Source: Opitutia bacterium (lineage in GTDB: Bacteria > Verrucomicrobiota > Verrucomicrobiia > Opitutales > Opitutaceae). From it: a stretch of 64,000 bases of DNA. Shown in pieces: positions 31,089 to 40,290 of the stretch. The notes below the pieces were generated by a model. The model saw only the letters and a program-made list of their open reading frames with translations. It was not told the DNA's origin and made no database searches. Made by a program: the position numbers and the translations under genes. The stretch is from the NCBI GenBank assembly GCA_947453695.1, contig CANGHW010000013.1, positions 1 to 64,000 of the forward strand, given 5' to 3'. Position 1 is the stretch's first letter. Every line of letters begins with the position of its first letter.

Positions 31089-31631
31089 ATGCGCCGGCTC
31101 TTCGTCGTCCTCGCCCTACTCACCACCACTTTCGCCATGTCCGCCAAAGAAGCCTTTCCGCCCACTCCCGCCGGCACCAGCGAGCTCAAGAAGCTGCCCG
31201 CCGGCGTGCTCCTCAAATCCGCCGGGCGAGGCAACTATTTCGATGGGGCCGACAATCTCTTTTCCCCGCTATTTCGCTATATTTCGAAACACGACATCGC
31301 GATGACCACGCCCGTCGAGGCCAGCGTGGACGATGCCGCGATGTTCTTCTGGGTCGCCGAGAGCGAGCGGACCAAGGTCGCCGGCAACGAGGCCAACGTC
31401 GAAGTCGTCACCATTCCCGAGCGCCGCGTCGCCAGTCGCGGCGAACGCGGTGGCTACTCCCGCGCCAATTTCGAGAAGACCCGCGACCTCCTCCAAACGT
31501 GGCTCGCCACGCGCACCGACGTCGAGGCCGCCGGAGACGCCTACGCGGTCTATTGGAACGCGCCTTTCGTCCCGCCCTTCCTAAAGCGATTCGAAGTGCA
31601 CATCCCGGTCCGTCTCAAAGCCGCAAAATAG
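31089..31631 (+). CDS. SOUL heme-binding family protein, exported
   Basis: A 180-residue exported protein. Signal peptide RRLFVVLALLTTTFAMSA (residues 2-19), then the SOUL/HBP fold: YFDGADNLFSPLFRYISKHD, IAMTTPVEASV (the strongly conserved 'MTTPV'), MFFWVAESER, RRVASRGERGGYS, and APFVPPFLKRFEVHI. SOUL proteins bind heme or other tetrapyrroles in animals and plants; bacterial members are of unknown role, perhaps carriers of heme in the periplasm. In this window, rich in c-type cytochromes, that is plausible but unproven. The ATG at 31089 gives the signal peptide. Confidence 0.92.
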   Translation: MRRLFVVLALLTTTFAMSAKEAFPPTPAGTSELKKLPAGVLLKSAGRGNYFDGADNLFSPLFRYISKHDIAMTTPVEASVDDAAMFFWVAESERTKVAGNEANVEVVTIPERRVASRGERGGYSRANFEKTRDLLQTWLATRTDVEAAGDAYAVYWNAPFVPPFLKRFEVHIPVRLKAAK

Positions 31632-31698
31632 CACTGCGCCCCCGCCATGGGGTCGCGGGCTATGTCCCAAACCGTCACACTCTTCCCGCCCGCTCACT

Positions 31699-33228
31699 TC
31701 ACTTCTTCGACTCATCGACCACGATGAACCGCGTGCGGCCTTCGCGCCAGAGCTGCACGAGGACTTTCGGACCCTTGATTTCCTCGCTCAGCTTCACCGC
31801 TTCCTCGACGTTACGCGTCGGACGGCGCTCCAGCTCGATGATAATGTCTCCTTCCTGAATTCCGGCTCGCGACGACGGACCTCCAGGGGCGACCCGCGTC
31901 ACGTAGACGCCTTCGAGCCGCTTCGGCACGCGCAGCTCTTCGCGAATCTCCGCCGTGAGTTCGTCGATCGACACATCATCGAGCACGCCTTCAGTGTCGG
32001 CGATGTCGCCGCTGCCGCCATTCGCTGCGGCTTTCTCTACCGAGGCGGCACCGAGCTTGACCTTGGCCTCGGCTTTCTGGCCGTCGCGCACGTAACCAAC
32101 AGCGATCTCGGTGCCCGGTGCGAGGCGCGCGATCGTGAGTTGCAGGTGCCGCGGATCGCGAATCTCGGTCGCGTCGACCCGGGTGACGATATCGCCGCCC
32201 TTGAGTCCACCTTTGTCTGCCGGAGAACCGGTGCGCACTTCGGTGAGGAGCGCACCCTGTTTCACATTAAACACCGCGATCAGCTCGGGCTCGAGCGGCT
32301 GCGTCTCGACGCCGAGGAGCGCACGCTCCACCCGACCGTTCTTTGCCAACTGCTCGGCAACGAAACGAGTGAGGTTGGCCGGAATCGCCAACCCGAGGCC
32401 GGCATTGCCTTCATCGCGCGCCGGACGGGCGGAATTGAGGCCCACGATACGGCCGTCGGTATCAATAAGAGGTCCGCCGGTGTTGCCGGGGTTGATCGCG
32501 GCGTCGGTGAGAATGGAGTCCTCACTGCCGTCGCCCTCACGGCTGAGCGCGCTTACAATCCCGCGGCTCACAGTGAGGCCCTTGCCCGCGGGATTGCCAA
32601 GGGCAAGCACCACATCGCCAAGCTCCACTGTATCGCTATCCGCTAAGGCAAGTGGACTGAGGCCGGTGGCATCAATTTTCAGCAGGGCGAGATCGGAACG
32701 CGCGTCGCGGCCGGTGATTTTGGCCACGTATTCTTTGCGCGGTTCGCCCAACGCCACCTTTACCTCTTCCGCACCGTCGATCACGCGGTAGGTCGTCAGC
32801 ACATAGCCATCCGCCGAGAAAATCACCCCTGAAGCCGGCGCGGACGTCGGCGCCATCGCGACGTTCGCCGAGGGTGCGGGCTGGCTAGGAAAGGGCGTGC
32901 GATCGCGACGGCGCGGTTGGGCTCCCTGGCCGGGCAATCCCGGCATCCCCCGGCGCAACAAATCCTCGAGGCTGGGCGTGCCCACGGGGGCGGTCGGCGC
33001 TTCCTTCCGCGTCGCCATCACGGTTACCACACTCGACGCCGCTTTTTTCACCAACTCCGCGTAGCTGACTCGCTCGGCCGCACTGCGATTTACGACTCGC
33101 GCGTCCGACCGGACGTTCAACACCACTCGCGGCTCTGTCGGGGCGGATGCTTTCTCGGCGGCCTGCAGTGGAGCAAGAAAAGTAAGTGCAGTGCCGAGGA
33201 AGAGGTGGGTGGCAAAACGGGAAGTCAT
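31699..33228 (-). CDS. HtrA/DegP-like protein with two PDZ domains; catalytic His and Ser replaced (pseudoprotease)
   Basis: A 509-residue exported HtrA homologue: signal peptide 1-22, disordered Pro/Arg-rich linker 72-130, protease domain 130-300, two PDZ domains (about 310-400 and 430-505). The triad is broken: where HtrA has the His of 'TNNHVV', this reads VLTTYRVIDG with R148; D179 remains in RSDLALLKI; and the nucleophile in 'GNSGG' is T250 in NPGNTGGPLI. I checked both codons in the sequence (CGC for R148, ACC for T250). It therefore probably binds but cannot cleave polypeptides, acting as a chaperone, scaffold or decoy. The PDZ domains look intact. An attenuator-like hairpin precedes its start by about 30 bases. 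Confidence 0.9.
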   Translation of the reverse strand: MTSRFATHLFLGTALTFLAPLQAAEKASAPTEPRVVLNVRSDARVVNRSAAERVSYAELVKKAASSVVTVMATRKEAPTAPVGTPSLEDLLRRGMPGLPGQGAQPRRRDRTPFPSQPAPSANVAMAPTSAPASGVIFSADGYVLTTYRVIDGAEEVKVALGEPRKEYVAKITGRDARSDLALLKIDATGLSPLALADSDTVELGDVVLALGNPAGKGLTVSRGIVSALSREGDGSEDSILTDAAINPGNTGGPLIDTDGRIVGLNSARPARDEGNAGLGLAIPANLTRFVAEQLAKNGRVERALLGVETQPLEPELIAVFNVKQGALLTEVRTGSPADKGGLKGGDIVTRVDATEIRDPRHLQLTIARLAPGTEIAVGYVRDGQKAEAKVKLGAASVEKAAANGGSGDIADTEGVLDDVSIDELTAEIREELRVPKRLEGVYVTRVAPGGPSSRAGIQEGDIIIELERRPTRNVEEAVKLSEEIKGPKVLVQLWREGRTRFIVVDESKK

Positions 33229-33257
33229 GGCGGAGGTGAAAGGGATGAGACCGAACT

Positions 33258-33293
33258 GAAAAACAAAAATGCCCGCAGCGCAATCTGCGGGCA
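33258..33293 (-). promoter_or_regulatory. Terminator-like hairpin in the leader of the HtrA homologue
   Basis: Perfect nine-base stem TGCCCGCAG (33270-33278) / CTGCGGGCA (33285-33293), loop CGCAAT. On the minus-strand RNA it is followed by TTTTTGTTTTTC. It lies 30-65 bases upstream of the start at 33228, with no minus-strand gene further upstream, so it would act on the HtrA leader itself or on a short upstream RNA. Confidence 0.55.
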
Positions 33294-33444
33294 CCGCCGC
33301 GTGTGACTGGCCTCAACCCCATCCGTTCCCTTCTAAGCTACTACGCCACGCTAAACGCTCGACGGTCTCGACCGGATCGTGCGTCATGACGTCCCGTCCC
33401 TCCGCGACCACTTACCTACGGCCGCCGATTGCGAACCAAAGCCC

Positions 33445-35793
33445 ATGCGCACTCTTCTCCTCGGCCTGCTTTTGGCGACGTGCGTCTCCAATCTCGTTGC
33501 GGCCGACGAGCGCCTGCGCATCGGGATCGAGACCGCCGATGCACCCATATCGTTCATCGACGCCAAAGGAAAACCCGCTGGTTTTACTCCGGAACTCCTC
33601 GCCGAAATGGGCCGGGCCGGCCTCTCTGACTTTGAGGTCGTCGCTGCTCCATGGAGTGCGCTCGCACGCGATTTCAGCGCGGGCCGTCTCGATGTCCTGG
33701 CCAATGTCGCACTCACCGACGATCGCCTGCGAGAGATGGATTTCTCCGTCGGCCACGCCTTTGTGCACGGCCTGATCTATACCCGGAAAGACCGTCCGCC
33801 GATCCGCCTCACCTCTGATTTTGTCGGCAAGACCGTCGGCAGCCTAAGTGGCAGCATCGCCTACCTCAACGCCGTCGCCCACGGCGGGTGGGGCGGCACC
33901 ATTCGAGCCTTCAAAAATCCCCAAGAGGCCATGGACGCCACCTTCCGCGGCGAGACTGATGGCACGCTCCTCGTTTACGGTCTGGACCGAAAATACATCA
34001 AGGACACCCACGGCATGCGCCGCGAATTCGTCGATGATATTGTCCACCAGTTCCGCTTCGCCGTCCACAAAGGTGATACTGCAACCCTTTACCGCCTCAA
34101 CGAGGCCCTCGCTACCGTCCGCCATGACGGCACCTTCGACCGCCTCTACGATCACTGGATCGGTCCCATCGAGCCGCACCCGATTCGACTCGCCGACCTT
34201 CGCCCCTACTGGAAACACATTCTCTTCGGCGCCCTGGCCATCGTCGCCATCATCCTATGGCAACGCCGCATGCTCCGTCAGGCCGCCCGCCAGGCCCAAG
34301 CTCTCCGCGAAAGCGAGGAGCGCTTCCACGGCCTAGTCGACTCGGCCTTTGAAGGCTGGGTCGTCCACCGCGATGGCGTCATCCTCCTCGCCAACAGCGC
34401 TTACGCTACGACTTTTGGCTACACTCCCACTCAACTCGTCGGCCGCAACGTTCTCGAGCTCGCCGCACCGGAGGCCCGGGCCGCCGTCGCCCACGCGATC
34501 CGCTCCGGCGATTCCCATCCCCGCGAATCGATCGGACTTCGCCAAGACAGCACCCAGATTCCCATCGAGACTGCCGGCCAAAACTGCACCTTCAACGGCC
34601 AACCCGCCCGTGTCGTCGCCGTGCGAGACCTCACCGCGCAGAAACAAGCCGCCGCCAACCAACTCGTGCTCAGTAAACTCGAATCCACTGGCATCCTCGC
34701 CGGCGGTCTCGCCCACGACTTCAACAACCTGCTCGCCATGCAGGTCCTCAATCTCGACCTCGCCCTTCTCACCGAGCGACTCTCCCCGGCCGGAGTTCGT
34801 TGCCTCCAAGCCGCAAAAAACGCCACCGAAACCGCCAAGACTCTCACGCAACAACTCGTCACCTTCTCCCGCGGCAGTGCCTCCGTCCGCCAACCCACCG
34901 ACCTCCCAGCGCTACTCGCGAAGGCCGTCCCCCTCACGCTCAGCGGCGCCAATGTCCGCGGCGAAGTCGCCCCAGCTCCCGGCCTCTGGCGCGTGGACGT
35001 CGATCCCGGCCAGATTGAACGCGTCGTCGGCAACCTCGTCCTCAACGCCCGCGAAGCCATGGCCAGCGGCGGCACCGTCACACTCCGTGCGGAAAACCTC
35101 ACCGTGGCAGCCGGAGCCATCCCCATGCTCGCCGCCGGCGACTACGTTCGGCTCGACGTCATCGACCGCGGCCCCGGTATCGCGCCCGACATCCTCCCGA
35201 AAATCTTCGACCCCTACTTTTCAACCAAGGAACGCGGCACGCAAAAAGGCATGGGCCTCGGCCTCACCATCTGCCACTCGCTCGCCCATCAACACGGAGG
35301 CGCCCTCACCGTCGAATCCACCCTCGGCGCCGGCTCTACCTTCCGGCTCTACCTGCCCGCCACGCAGAAACCAGCCGTCACCGCACCACCTGCGCCGGTG
35401 GTTACCGCACCTCGCACCGCACGCATCCTCGTGATGGACGACGAGGAAGGCCTCCGCGATACTGTCGTCCTCGCCCTCGAACAGCACGGCCACACCGCCG
35501 TCGCCACCGCCGATGGCGCCGCCGCCGTGGAAAGCTACGCGCAAGCCAGCGCCCAAAATCGCCCCTTCGACCTCGTCATCTTGGACCTCACCGTGCGCGG
35601 CGGCATGGGCGGCCTCGACGCCCTCAGGGCCCTCCGCGCCCTCGACCCCTCGGTGAGGGCCCTGGTAATGAGCGGCTACTCCAACGAAGCCGTCCTCCGC
35701 GACTACGCCGCCCACGGGTTCGTCGCCGCCCTCGCAAAACCCTTCACGCTCGACACCCTCCACGCCACCGTCGCCCGTCTGCTCCCCGCGTAA
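33445..35793 (+). CDS. Hybrid sensor histidine kinase with periplasmic solute-binding domain
   Basis: A 782-residue membrane sensor. Signal-like helix 1-20; periplasmic SBP_bac_3 domain about 22-258 (LRIGIETADAPISFIDAKGK, GFTPELLAEMG, VLANVALTDDRLREMDFS, GKTVGSLSGSIAYL); one membrane helix near 261-280 (ILFGALAIVAIILW); PAS domain about 295-405 (NSAYATTFGYTPTQLVGRN); HisKA with H424 in GGLAHDFNNLLA; ATPase with DRGPGIAPD and GMGLGLTI; and a C-terminal receiver with phospho-acceptor D714 in LVILDLTVRGGMGG. The SBP domain suggests sensing an amino acid or similar small molecule. The receiver's usual Pro after the acceptor is missing (VRGGMGG). No cognate regulator lies beside it. The ATG at 33445 gives the signal helix. 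Confidence 0.92.
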   Translation: MRTLLLGLLLATCVSNLVAADERLRIGIETADAPISFIDAKGKPAGFTPELLAEMGRAGLSDFEVVAAPWSALARDFSAGRLDVLANVALTDDRLREMDFSVGHAFVHGLIYTRKDRPPIRLTSDFVGKTVGSLSGSIAYLNAVAHGGWGGTIRAFKNPQEAMDATFRGETDGTLLVYGLDRKYIKDTHGMRREFVDDIVHQFRFAVHKGDTATLYRLNEALATVRHDGTFDRLYDHWIGPIEPHPIRLADLRPYWKHILFGALAIVAIILWQRRMLRQAARQAQALRESEERFHGLVDSAFEGWVVHRDGVILLANSAYATTFGYTPTQLVGRNVLELAAPEARAAVAHAIRSGDSHPRESIGLRQDSTQIPIETAGQNCTFNGQPARVVAVRDLTAQKQAAANQLVLSKLESTGILAGGLAHDFNNLLAMQVLNLDLALLTERLSPAGVRCLQAAKNATETAKTLTQQLVTFSRGSASVRQPTDLPALLAKAVPLTLSGANVRGEVAPAPGLWRVDVDPGQIERVVGNLVLNAREAMASGGTVTLRAENLTVAAGAIPMLAAGDYVRLDVIDRGPGIAPDILPKIFDPYFSTKERGTQKGMGLGLTICHSLAHQHGGALTVESTLGAGSTFRLYLPATQKPAVTAPPAPVVTAPRTARILVMDDEEGLRDTVVLALEQHGHTAVATADGAAAVESYAQASAQNRPFDLVILDLTVRGGMGGLDALRALRALDPSVRALVMSGYSNEAVLRDYAAHGFVAALAKPFTLDTLHATVARLLPA

Positions 35794-35842
35794 GTTTTTC
35801 GCCGACGCTCGCGCGCGACGCGGGCCCCTGCGTTTTCCTCCC

Positions 35843-38560
35843 ATGAAGCGCCCAGCCCTCCTCTTCGCCCTCGTTGCGTTCGCACTCAGTCTCGCCGCAC
35901 CTGCCCGCGCCCAAGGCACCCTCGTCATCCACCTCCAGGACTACGCCGCCGCCCCCATTACCGGCTTCAACACCGCCGGCGAAAACGCCGTCTACGGCGC
36001 CCGCATCAACTTCCTCCGCGAAGAGCCCGGCACTCCCACCCTCAACCGCTTCTTCGTCTGCGACCTCAACGGCCGCCTCTACATCCTCGACCACACCACC
36101 CGCCAGTTCACACCCTACCTCGATTTCAACCGCAACTCTGCCGAAACCCCCGGCGCCACCTCCGGCCTCTTCCCCGCCTTCACCCGCGCCGGCGGGTACG
36201 CCAACGGCTTCGTCACCTTCCAATTCGACCCCGCCTACCGCACCGCCGGCAGCCCCCACTTCGGCAAGTTCTACACCGTCCACCTCGAAACCAACACCGC
36301 CGACGGCGCCGCCTCCCGCCTCCCGAACCCCTCCGGCCACCCCGGCTTCAGCAACACCGCCGCCTACACCTCGACGCCGGCCCAACTCGCCCCCGGCACC
36401 GTCAACGCCAACACCCGCCAAGCCATCCTCATCGAGTGGCAGGACACCAATCCCACCAACCCCACCTTCGAAGGCACCGCGCGCGAACTCCTCCGCATCC
36501 AGTTCAACGGCCGCATCCACCCGCTCGGCGACCTTCTCTTCAACCCCCTCGCCACCGACGCCACCCATCCCGACTGGCGCATGCTCTACCTCGCCGTGGG
36601 CGACGGTGGCGCCGGCGAACAAAACAACGCCACGCTCCACCCCACCCCCCAACGCATCGACGTCCTTCAGGGCAAAATCCTCCGCCTGTCCCCCGACGCT
36701 CCCGCCCCCGGCACTCCCGGCGCCCTCCGCTATACGATTCCCAACGACAACCCCTTCACCGGCCCCACCGTCGCCCTCCCTGCCGGCACCCGCCCCGAAA
36801 TCTACGCCTACGGCTTTCGCAATCCCCACCGCCTCTCCTTCGACCCCGCTACCGGCCTCCTCTTTGCCTGCGACATCGGCTTTCACTCTTGGGAGGAAGT
36901 GAATGTCATCCGCCACGGCGCCAACTACGGCTGGGGCGAACGCGAAGGCACTTTCGCCCTCAACCTCGTCACCGGCCTTGCCAACCTCCCGCTTCCCGCC
37001 GACGACGCCACGCGTGGCTACACCTACCCCGTCATCGCCTACCCCCACAGCCCCTCCCTCGGCGTCGGCGACGCCATTGCTGGCGGCTTCGTCTACCGCG
37101 GCACCCGCCTCCCCGCCCTCCGCGGCAAATTCATCTTTGGCGACATCACCACCGGCGAACTCTTCTACGCCGACCTAGCCGAACTTCTCGCCGCCGATGA
37201 TGGAAACCCCGCCACCCTCGCCCGCTACCACCACCTCGATATCGAGTGGGCCAATCCCCGCGCCTCCACCGTCGCCGGCACCGTCGTCCGCTACGATCGC
37301 ATGTATGAGATCGTCGCCGACGCCTACCGCGCCCGCGGCGGACCGCTCGACCGCCTCCCCGGCTCCGCCACCGTCTCCGATCTCACCGGCGGCGGCCGCG
37401 CCGATATCCGCCTCGCCACCGACAACGCCGGCGAAATCTACATTCTCAGTAAAAGCGACGGCATGATCCGCTACGTCGACGCCCTCGTCGTCCCCACCGC
37501 CGCTCCCGTCATAACCCGCCAACCCGCGGCCCAGTCCATCGCCCCCGGCGCCACCGTCGCCTTCGCGGTCACCGCCACCGACGCCGCCGCCTACCAGTGG
37601 AAACGCAACGGCCTCGCCCTCCCCGGCGCCACCACCGCCAACCTCACGCTCACCGCGCCCACCACCGCCTCCGCCGGCGCCTACACCGTCGACGTCGCCA
37701 ACGCCGCCGGCACCACCACGAGCGCCCCCGCCGCGCTCACCGTTTCCACGCCCGCCGACCCCGGCCGCCTCGCCAACCTCTCCATCCGCGCCCCCGCCGG
37801 CACCGGCGCGCAAACCCTCACGGTTGGCTTCGTCCTCGGCGGCCTGTCCACCGCCGCCCCCCAAACCCTCCTCATCCGCGGCGTCGGACCCGGCCTCGCA
37901 CCCTTCGGGCTAACCGGCCTCCTCGCTGATCCCGCGCTTCAACTCTTCCGCGGCACGACAGCCCTTCTCGCCAACGATAATTGGGAAACTGCGGGACCCA
38001 CTATCGCCCCGCTCGCCGCCCAAGTCGGCGCGTTCGCCCTCCCCGCCGGCTCGCGCGACGCCTCCCTCGTCACCTCGACCCTCACCTCCGGCGCCTACAC
38101 CGCCCAAATCACCGGTCCCACGACCGGTCTCGCGCTCGCCGAAATCTTCGACGCCACCCCCGCCACCCCCGCGCCGCGCCAACTCCTCAACGTCTCCGCC
38201 CGCACCACCGCCGGCAACGGCGACCAAACCCTCATCGCCGGCTTCGTCATCGGCGGCACGACCGCACGCACCGTGCTGATCCGCGCCGCCGGCCCCGCCC
38301 TCACGACCTTCGGCGTCCCCGGCATTCTCGCCGACCCCACACTCACGCTCTACCGCGGCACGGAGAAGATCGCCGAAAACGACAACTGGCAGACGAGCCC
38401 CGACCTCGTCGAAACCTTCGCCAGCGTCGGCGCCTTCCCCTTCACCGCACGCTCCAGAGACGCCGTCCTCTATCTCACACTCCCACCCGGCGCCTACACC
38501 GCCCAAGTCACGGGTCCCACCACCGGCCTCGCCCTCGTCGAAGTCTACGTGCTGCCGTAA
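35843..38560 (+). CDS. PQQ-type sugar dehydrogenase propeller with Ig-like domain and C-terminal repeats
   Basis: A 905-residue exported protein. Signal peptide 1-24. Residues about 30-500 form a glucose/sorbosone dehydrogenase propeller: [83 protein letters not shown]. The RNPHR segment is a hallmark of the family. Residues about 550-635 are an immunoglobulin-like domain ([20 protein letters not shown]). Two repeats of about 125 residues close it, each with [37 protein letters not shown] and GAYTAQ(I/V)TGPTTG. These ends resemble modules I associate with Opitutaceae secreted proteins. A role in sugar oxidation at the cell surface is inferred. There is no cytochrome domain, unlike the fusion at 17375. 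Confidence 0.85.
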   Translation: MKRPALLFALVAFALSLAAPARAQGTLVIHLQDYAAAPITGFNTAGENAVYGARINFLREEPGTPTLNRFFVCDLNGRLYILDHTTRQFTPYLDFNRNSAETPGATSGLFPAFTRAGGYANGFVTFQFDPAYRTAGSPHFGKFYTVHLETNTADGAASRLPNPSGHPGFSNTAAYTSTPAQLAPGTVNANTRQAILIEWQDTNPTNPTFEGTARELLRIQFNGRIHPLGDLLFNPLATDATHPDWRMLYLAVGDGGAGEQNNATLHPTPQRIDVLQGKILRLSPDAPAPGTPGALRYTIPNDNPFTGPTVALPAGTRPEIYAYGFRNPHRLSFDPATGLLFACDIGFHSWEEVNVIRHGANYGWGEREGTFALNLVTGLANLPLPADDATRGYTYPVIAYPHSPSLGVGDAIAGGFVYRGTRLPALRGKFIFGDITTGELFYADLAELLAADDGNPATLARYHHLDIEWANPRASTVAGTVVRYDRMYEIVADAYRARGGPLDRLPGSATVSDLTGGGRADIRLATDNAGEIYILSKSDGMIRYVDALVVPTAAPVITRQPAAQSIAPGATVAFAVTATDAAAYQWKRNGLALPGATTANLTLTAPTTASAGAYTVDVANAAGTTTSAPAALTVSTPADPGRLANLSIRAPAGTGAQTLTVGFVLGGLSTAAPQTLLIRGVGPGLAPFGLTGLLADPALQLFRGTTALLANDNWETAGPTIAPLAAQVGAFALPAGSRDASLVTSTLTSGAYTAQITGPTTGLALAEIFDATPATPAPRQLLNVSARTTAGNGDQTLIAGFVIGGTTARTVLIRAAGPALTTFGVPGILADPTLTLYRGTEKIAENDNWQTSPDLVETFASVGAFPFTARSRDAVLYLTLPPGAYTAQVTGPTTGLALVEVYVLP

Positions 38561-38691
38561 ACCACCACGCCGCCGCCCGTGCGCGACATTCGCTCTTTCG
38601 AACACCGCGTTCATTCCCAGCGAAAGACCTAACGTCTTTCCCAACCGTAGAATTGACCCCGCCGCTTCGTGCGGGCTATCTCTCCCTTCTT

Positions 38692-40230
38692 ATGTCAGCC
38701 GAATCCACTGCATCCGTCCCGCCCGCTGTCTCCATGGACAACATCGTCGCGCTCGCGAAGCGCCGCGGTTTCATTTTCCAGTCCTCGGAAATCTATGGCG
38801 GTTTCAACGGCTTTTTCGACTACGGCCCCCTCGGCTCCGAGCTGAAGAAGAACATCCGCGACTGCTGGTGGAACGACATGGTCCGCCGCCGCGACGACAT
38901 CGTCGGCATCGAGACTTCGATCATCATGCACCCGAAGGTCTGGGAAGCCTCCGGCCACGTCGCCGGCTTCAGCGACCCGCTCGTGGACTGCAAGGCCTCG
39001 AAACAGCGCTTCCGCGCCGACCAGCTCTTCTTCTCGCCCGTGATCGTTGACGGCAACACCGTCGGATACGTCAGCGCCCTCGAGAGCGAGAAGACCGCCG
39101 CCGACCTCCAAGCCGCCGCCGAATCGTTCAAGCGCAAGAAAGCCATCGTCGGCACGCTTGCCCCCGTCACCCCCAAGGATTTCACCGAGGCCACGCCCGA
39201 GCAGGTCCCCCTAATCCCGTCCCCCGCCACCGGCGAGCCCGGCTCTCTCACCGAGGCCCGCTCGTTCAACATGATGTTCCAGACGAACGTCGGCGCCATG
39301 ACCGACGGCTCCTCCGTCGCCTACCTCCGCCCCGAGACCGCGCAGGGCATGTTCGTCGATTTCAAAAACGTCTGGGACACCGGTCGCGTTAAGCTCCCCT
39401 TCGGCATCGCCCAAATCGGCAAGTCGTTCCGCAACGAAATCACCCCGCGCAACTTCATCTTCCGCTCCCGCGAATTCGAGCAGATGGAGATGGAATACTT
39501 CATCCACGAGGACGCCGATTGGGATAAATGCCATAAGGAGTGGATCGAGTGGTGCCGCCAGTGGCTCATCTCCGTCGGTCTCCCCGAGTCGCACCTCTCA
39601 CTCTATGCGCACCCGAAGGAGAAACTCGCGTTCTACTCCAAGGGCACCGTGGACATCATGTTCAACTACCCCTTCGGCGTGCAGGAGCTCTGGGGTATAG
39701 CCGCCCGCGGCAACTACGACCTCGGCCAGCACGCGCAGGCCTCCGGCAAGACCCAGGAAGTCTTCGACGAAGCCTCCAAGAAGAAATTCGTCCCGCACGT
39801 CATCGAGCCCGCCGTCGGCGTTGATCGCATTCTCCTCGCCGTCCTCTGCGCCGGTTACGCGGAAGAAGACGTCAAGGACGAGAAGGGCAACGTCGAGAAA
39901 CGCACCGTGCTCCGCCTCTCGCCGCGCATCGCGCCCGTGAAGGTCGCCGTGCTCCCGCTCCTCAAGAATAAGGAGGCCCTCGTCGGCCGCGCCCAGGCGC
40001 TCTACAAGAAGCTCCAGCGCCGCTACGCCGTCTTCTTCGACGACTCCGGCAACATCGGCAAACGCTACCGTCGCCAGGACGAGATCGGCACGCCGTGGTG
40101 CGTCACTATCGACTTCGACACGATCGAGAAACCGGGTGACACTTTCACTCTCCGCGAACGCGACTCCATGGCCCAGCGCCGCATCACCGAGGCCGAGCTC
40201 TTCGCTCTCCTCGAGGAGCAGGTTTACTGA
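38692..40230 (+). CDS. glyS: Glycyl-tRNA synthetase (alpha2 dimeric type)
   Basis: Charges tRNA(Gly) in the cytoplasm. 512 residues, class II fold. Motif 1 region includes [20 protein letters not shown], motif 2 shows [19 protein letters not shown], followed by [11 protein letters not shown], and motif 3 is [21 protein letters not shown]. The C-terminal anticodon-binding domain has [10 protein letters not shown] and [18 protein letters not shown]. The alpha2 form is the eukaryote/archaea-like type present in a minority of bacteria; Verrucomicrobiota members are among them as far as I recall. Start ATG at 38692 lies just before the N-terminal catalytic segment. A weak hairpin (38622-38640) precedes it. 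It is a housekeeping gene and is followed by a REP-like palindrome. Confidence 0.95.
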   Translation: MSAESTASVPPAVSMDNIVALAKRRGFIFQSSEIYGGFNGFFDYGPLGSELKKNIRDCWWNDMVRRRDDIVGIETSIIMHPKVWEASGHVAGFSDPLVDCKASKQRFRADQLFFSPVIVDGNTVGYVSALESEKTAADLQAAAESFKRKKAIVGTLAPVTPKDFTEATPEQVPLIPSPATGEPGSLTEARSFNMMFQTNVGAMTDGSSVAYLRPETAQGMFVDFKNVWDTGRVKLPFGIAQIGKSFRNEITPRNFIFRSREFEQMEMEYFIHEDADWDKCHKEWIEWCRQWLISVGLPESHLSLYAHPKEKLAFYSKGTVDIMFNYPFGVQELWGIAARGNYDLGQHAQASGKTQEVFDEASKKKFVPHVIEPAVGVDRILLAVLCAGYAEEDVKDEKGNVEKRTVLRLSPRIAPVKVAVLPLLKNKEALVGRAQALYKKLQRRYAVFFDDSGNIGKRYRRQDEIGTPWCVTIDFDTIEKPGDTFTLRERDSMAQRRITEAELFALLEEQVY

Positions 40231-40238
40231 GGTCCGAG

Positions 40239-40270
40239 GTAAGGCGCGTTGTTCCCCAACGCGCCGAGCT
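40239..40270. repeat. REP-like palindrome, copy upstream of the SNF2 gene
   Basis: The element reads GTAAGGCGCGTT, loop GTTCCCC, AACGCGCCGAGC; the stem GGCGCGTT/AACGCGCC is perfect. It closely matches the palindrome at 43918-43947 that follows the SNF2 gene. There is no T-run. It lies between the glyS stop and the SNF2 start. Confidence 0.6.
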
Positions 40271-40290
40271 TCTCTCCTCTATCGCCCACC

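Noticed and set aside
29060-31858. A 932-codon plus-strand open frame spanning several genes
   Set aside because: It lies antisense or out of frame to the phosphatase, Mpo1, cyclase and SOUL genes, has Arg/Pro-rich composition and no domain. Long antisense frames are common in GC-rich DNA.
35744-37048. A 434-codon minus-strand Gly/Val-rich frame
   Set aside because: Antisense to the kinase and propeller genes; its composition is what the complement of Ala/Pro/Thr codons gives.
38561-38691. Possible T-box leader before glycyl-tRNA synthetase
   Set aside because: Only a weak hairpin (38622-38640) is seen, with no specifier loop, T-box sequence or terminator; T-boxes are also not expected in this lineage.
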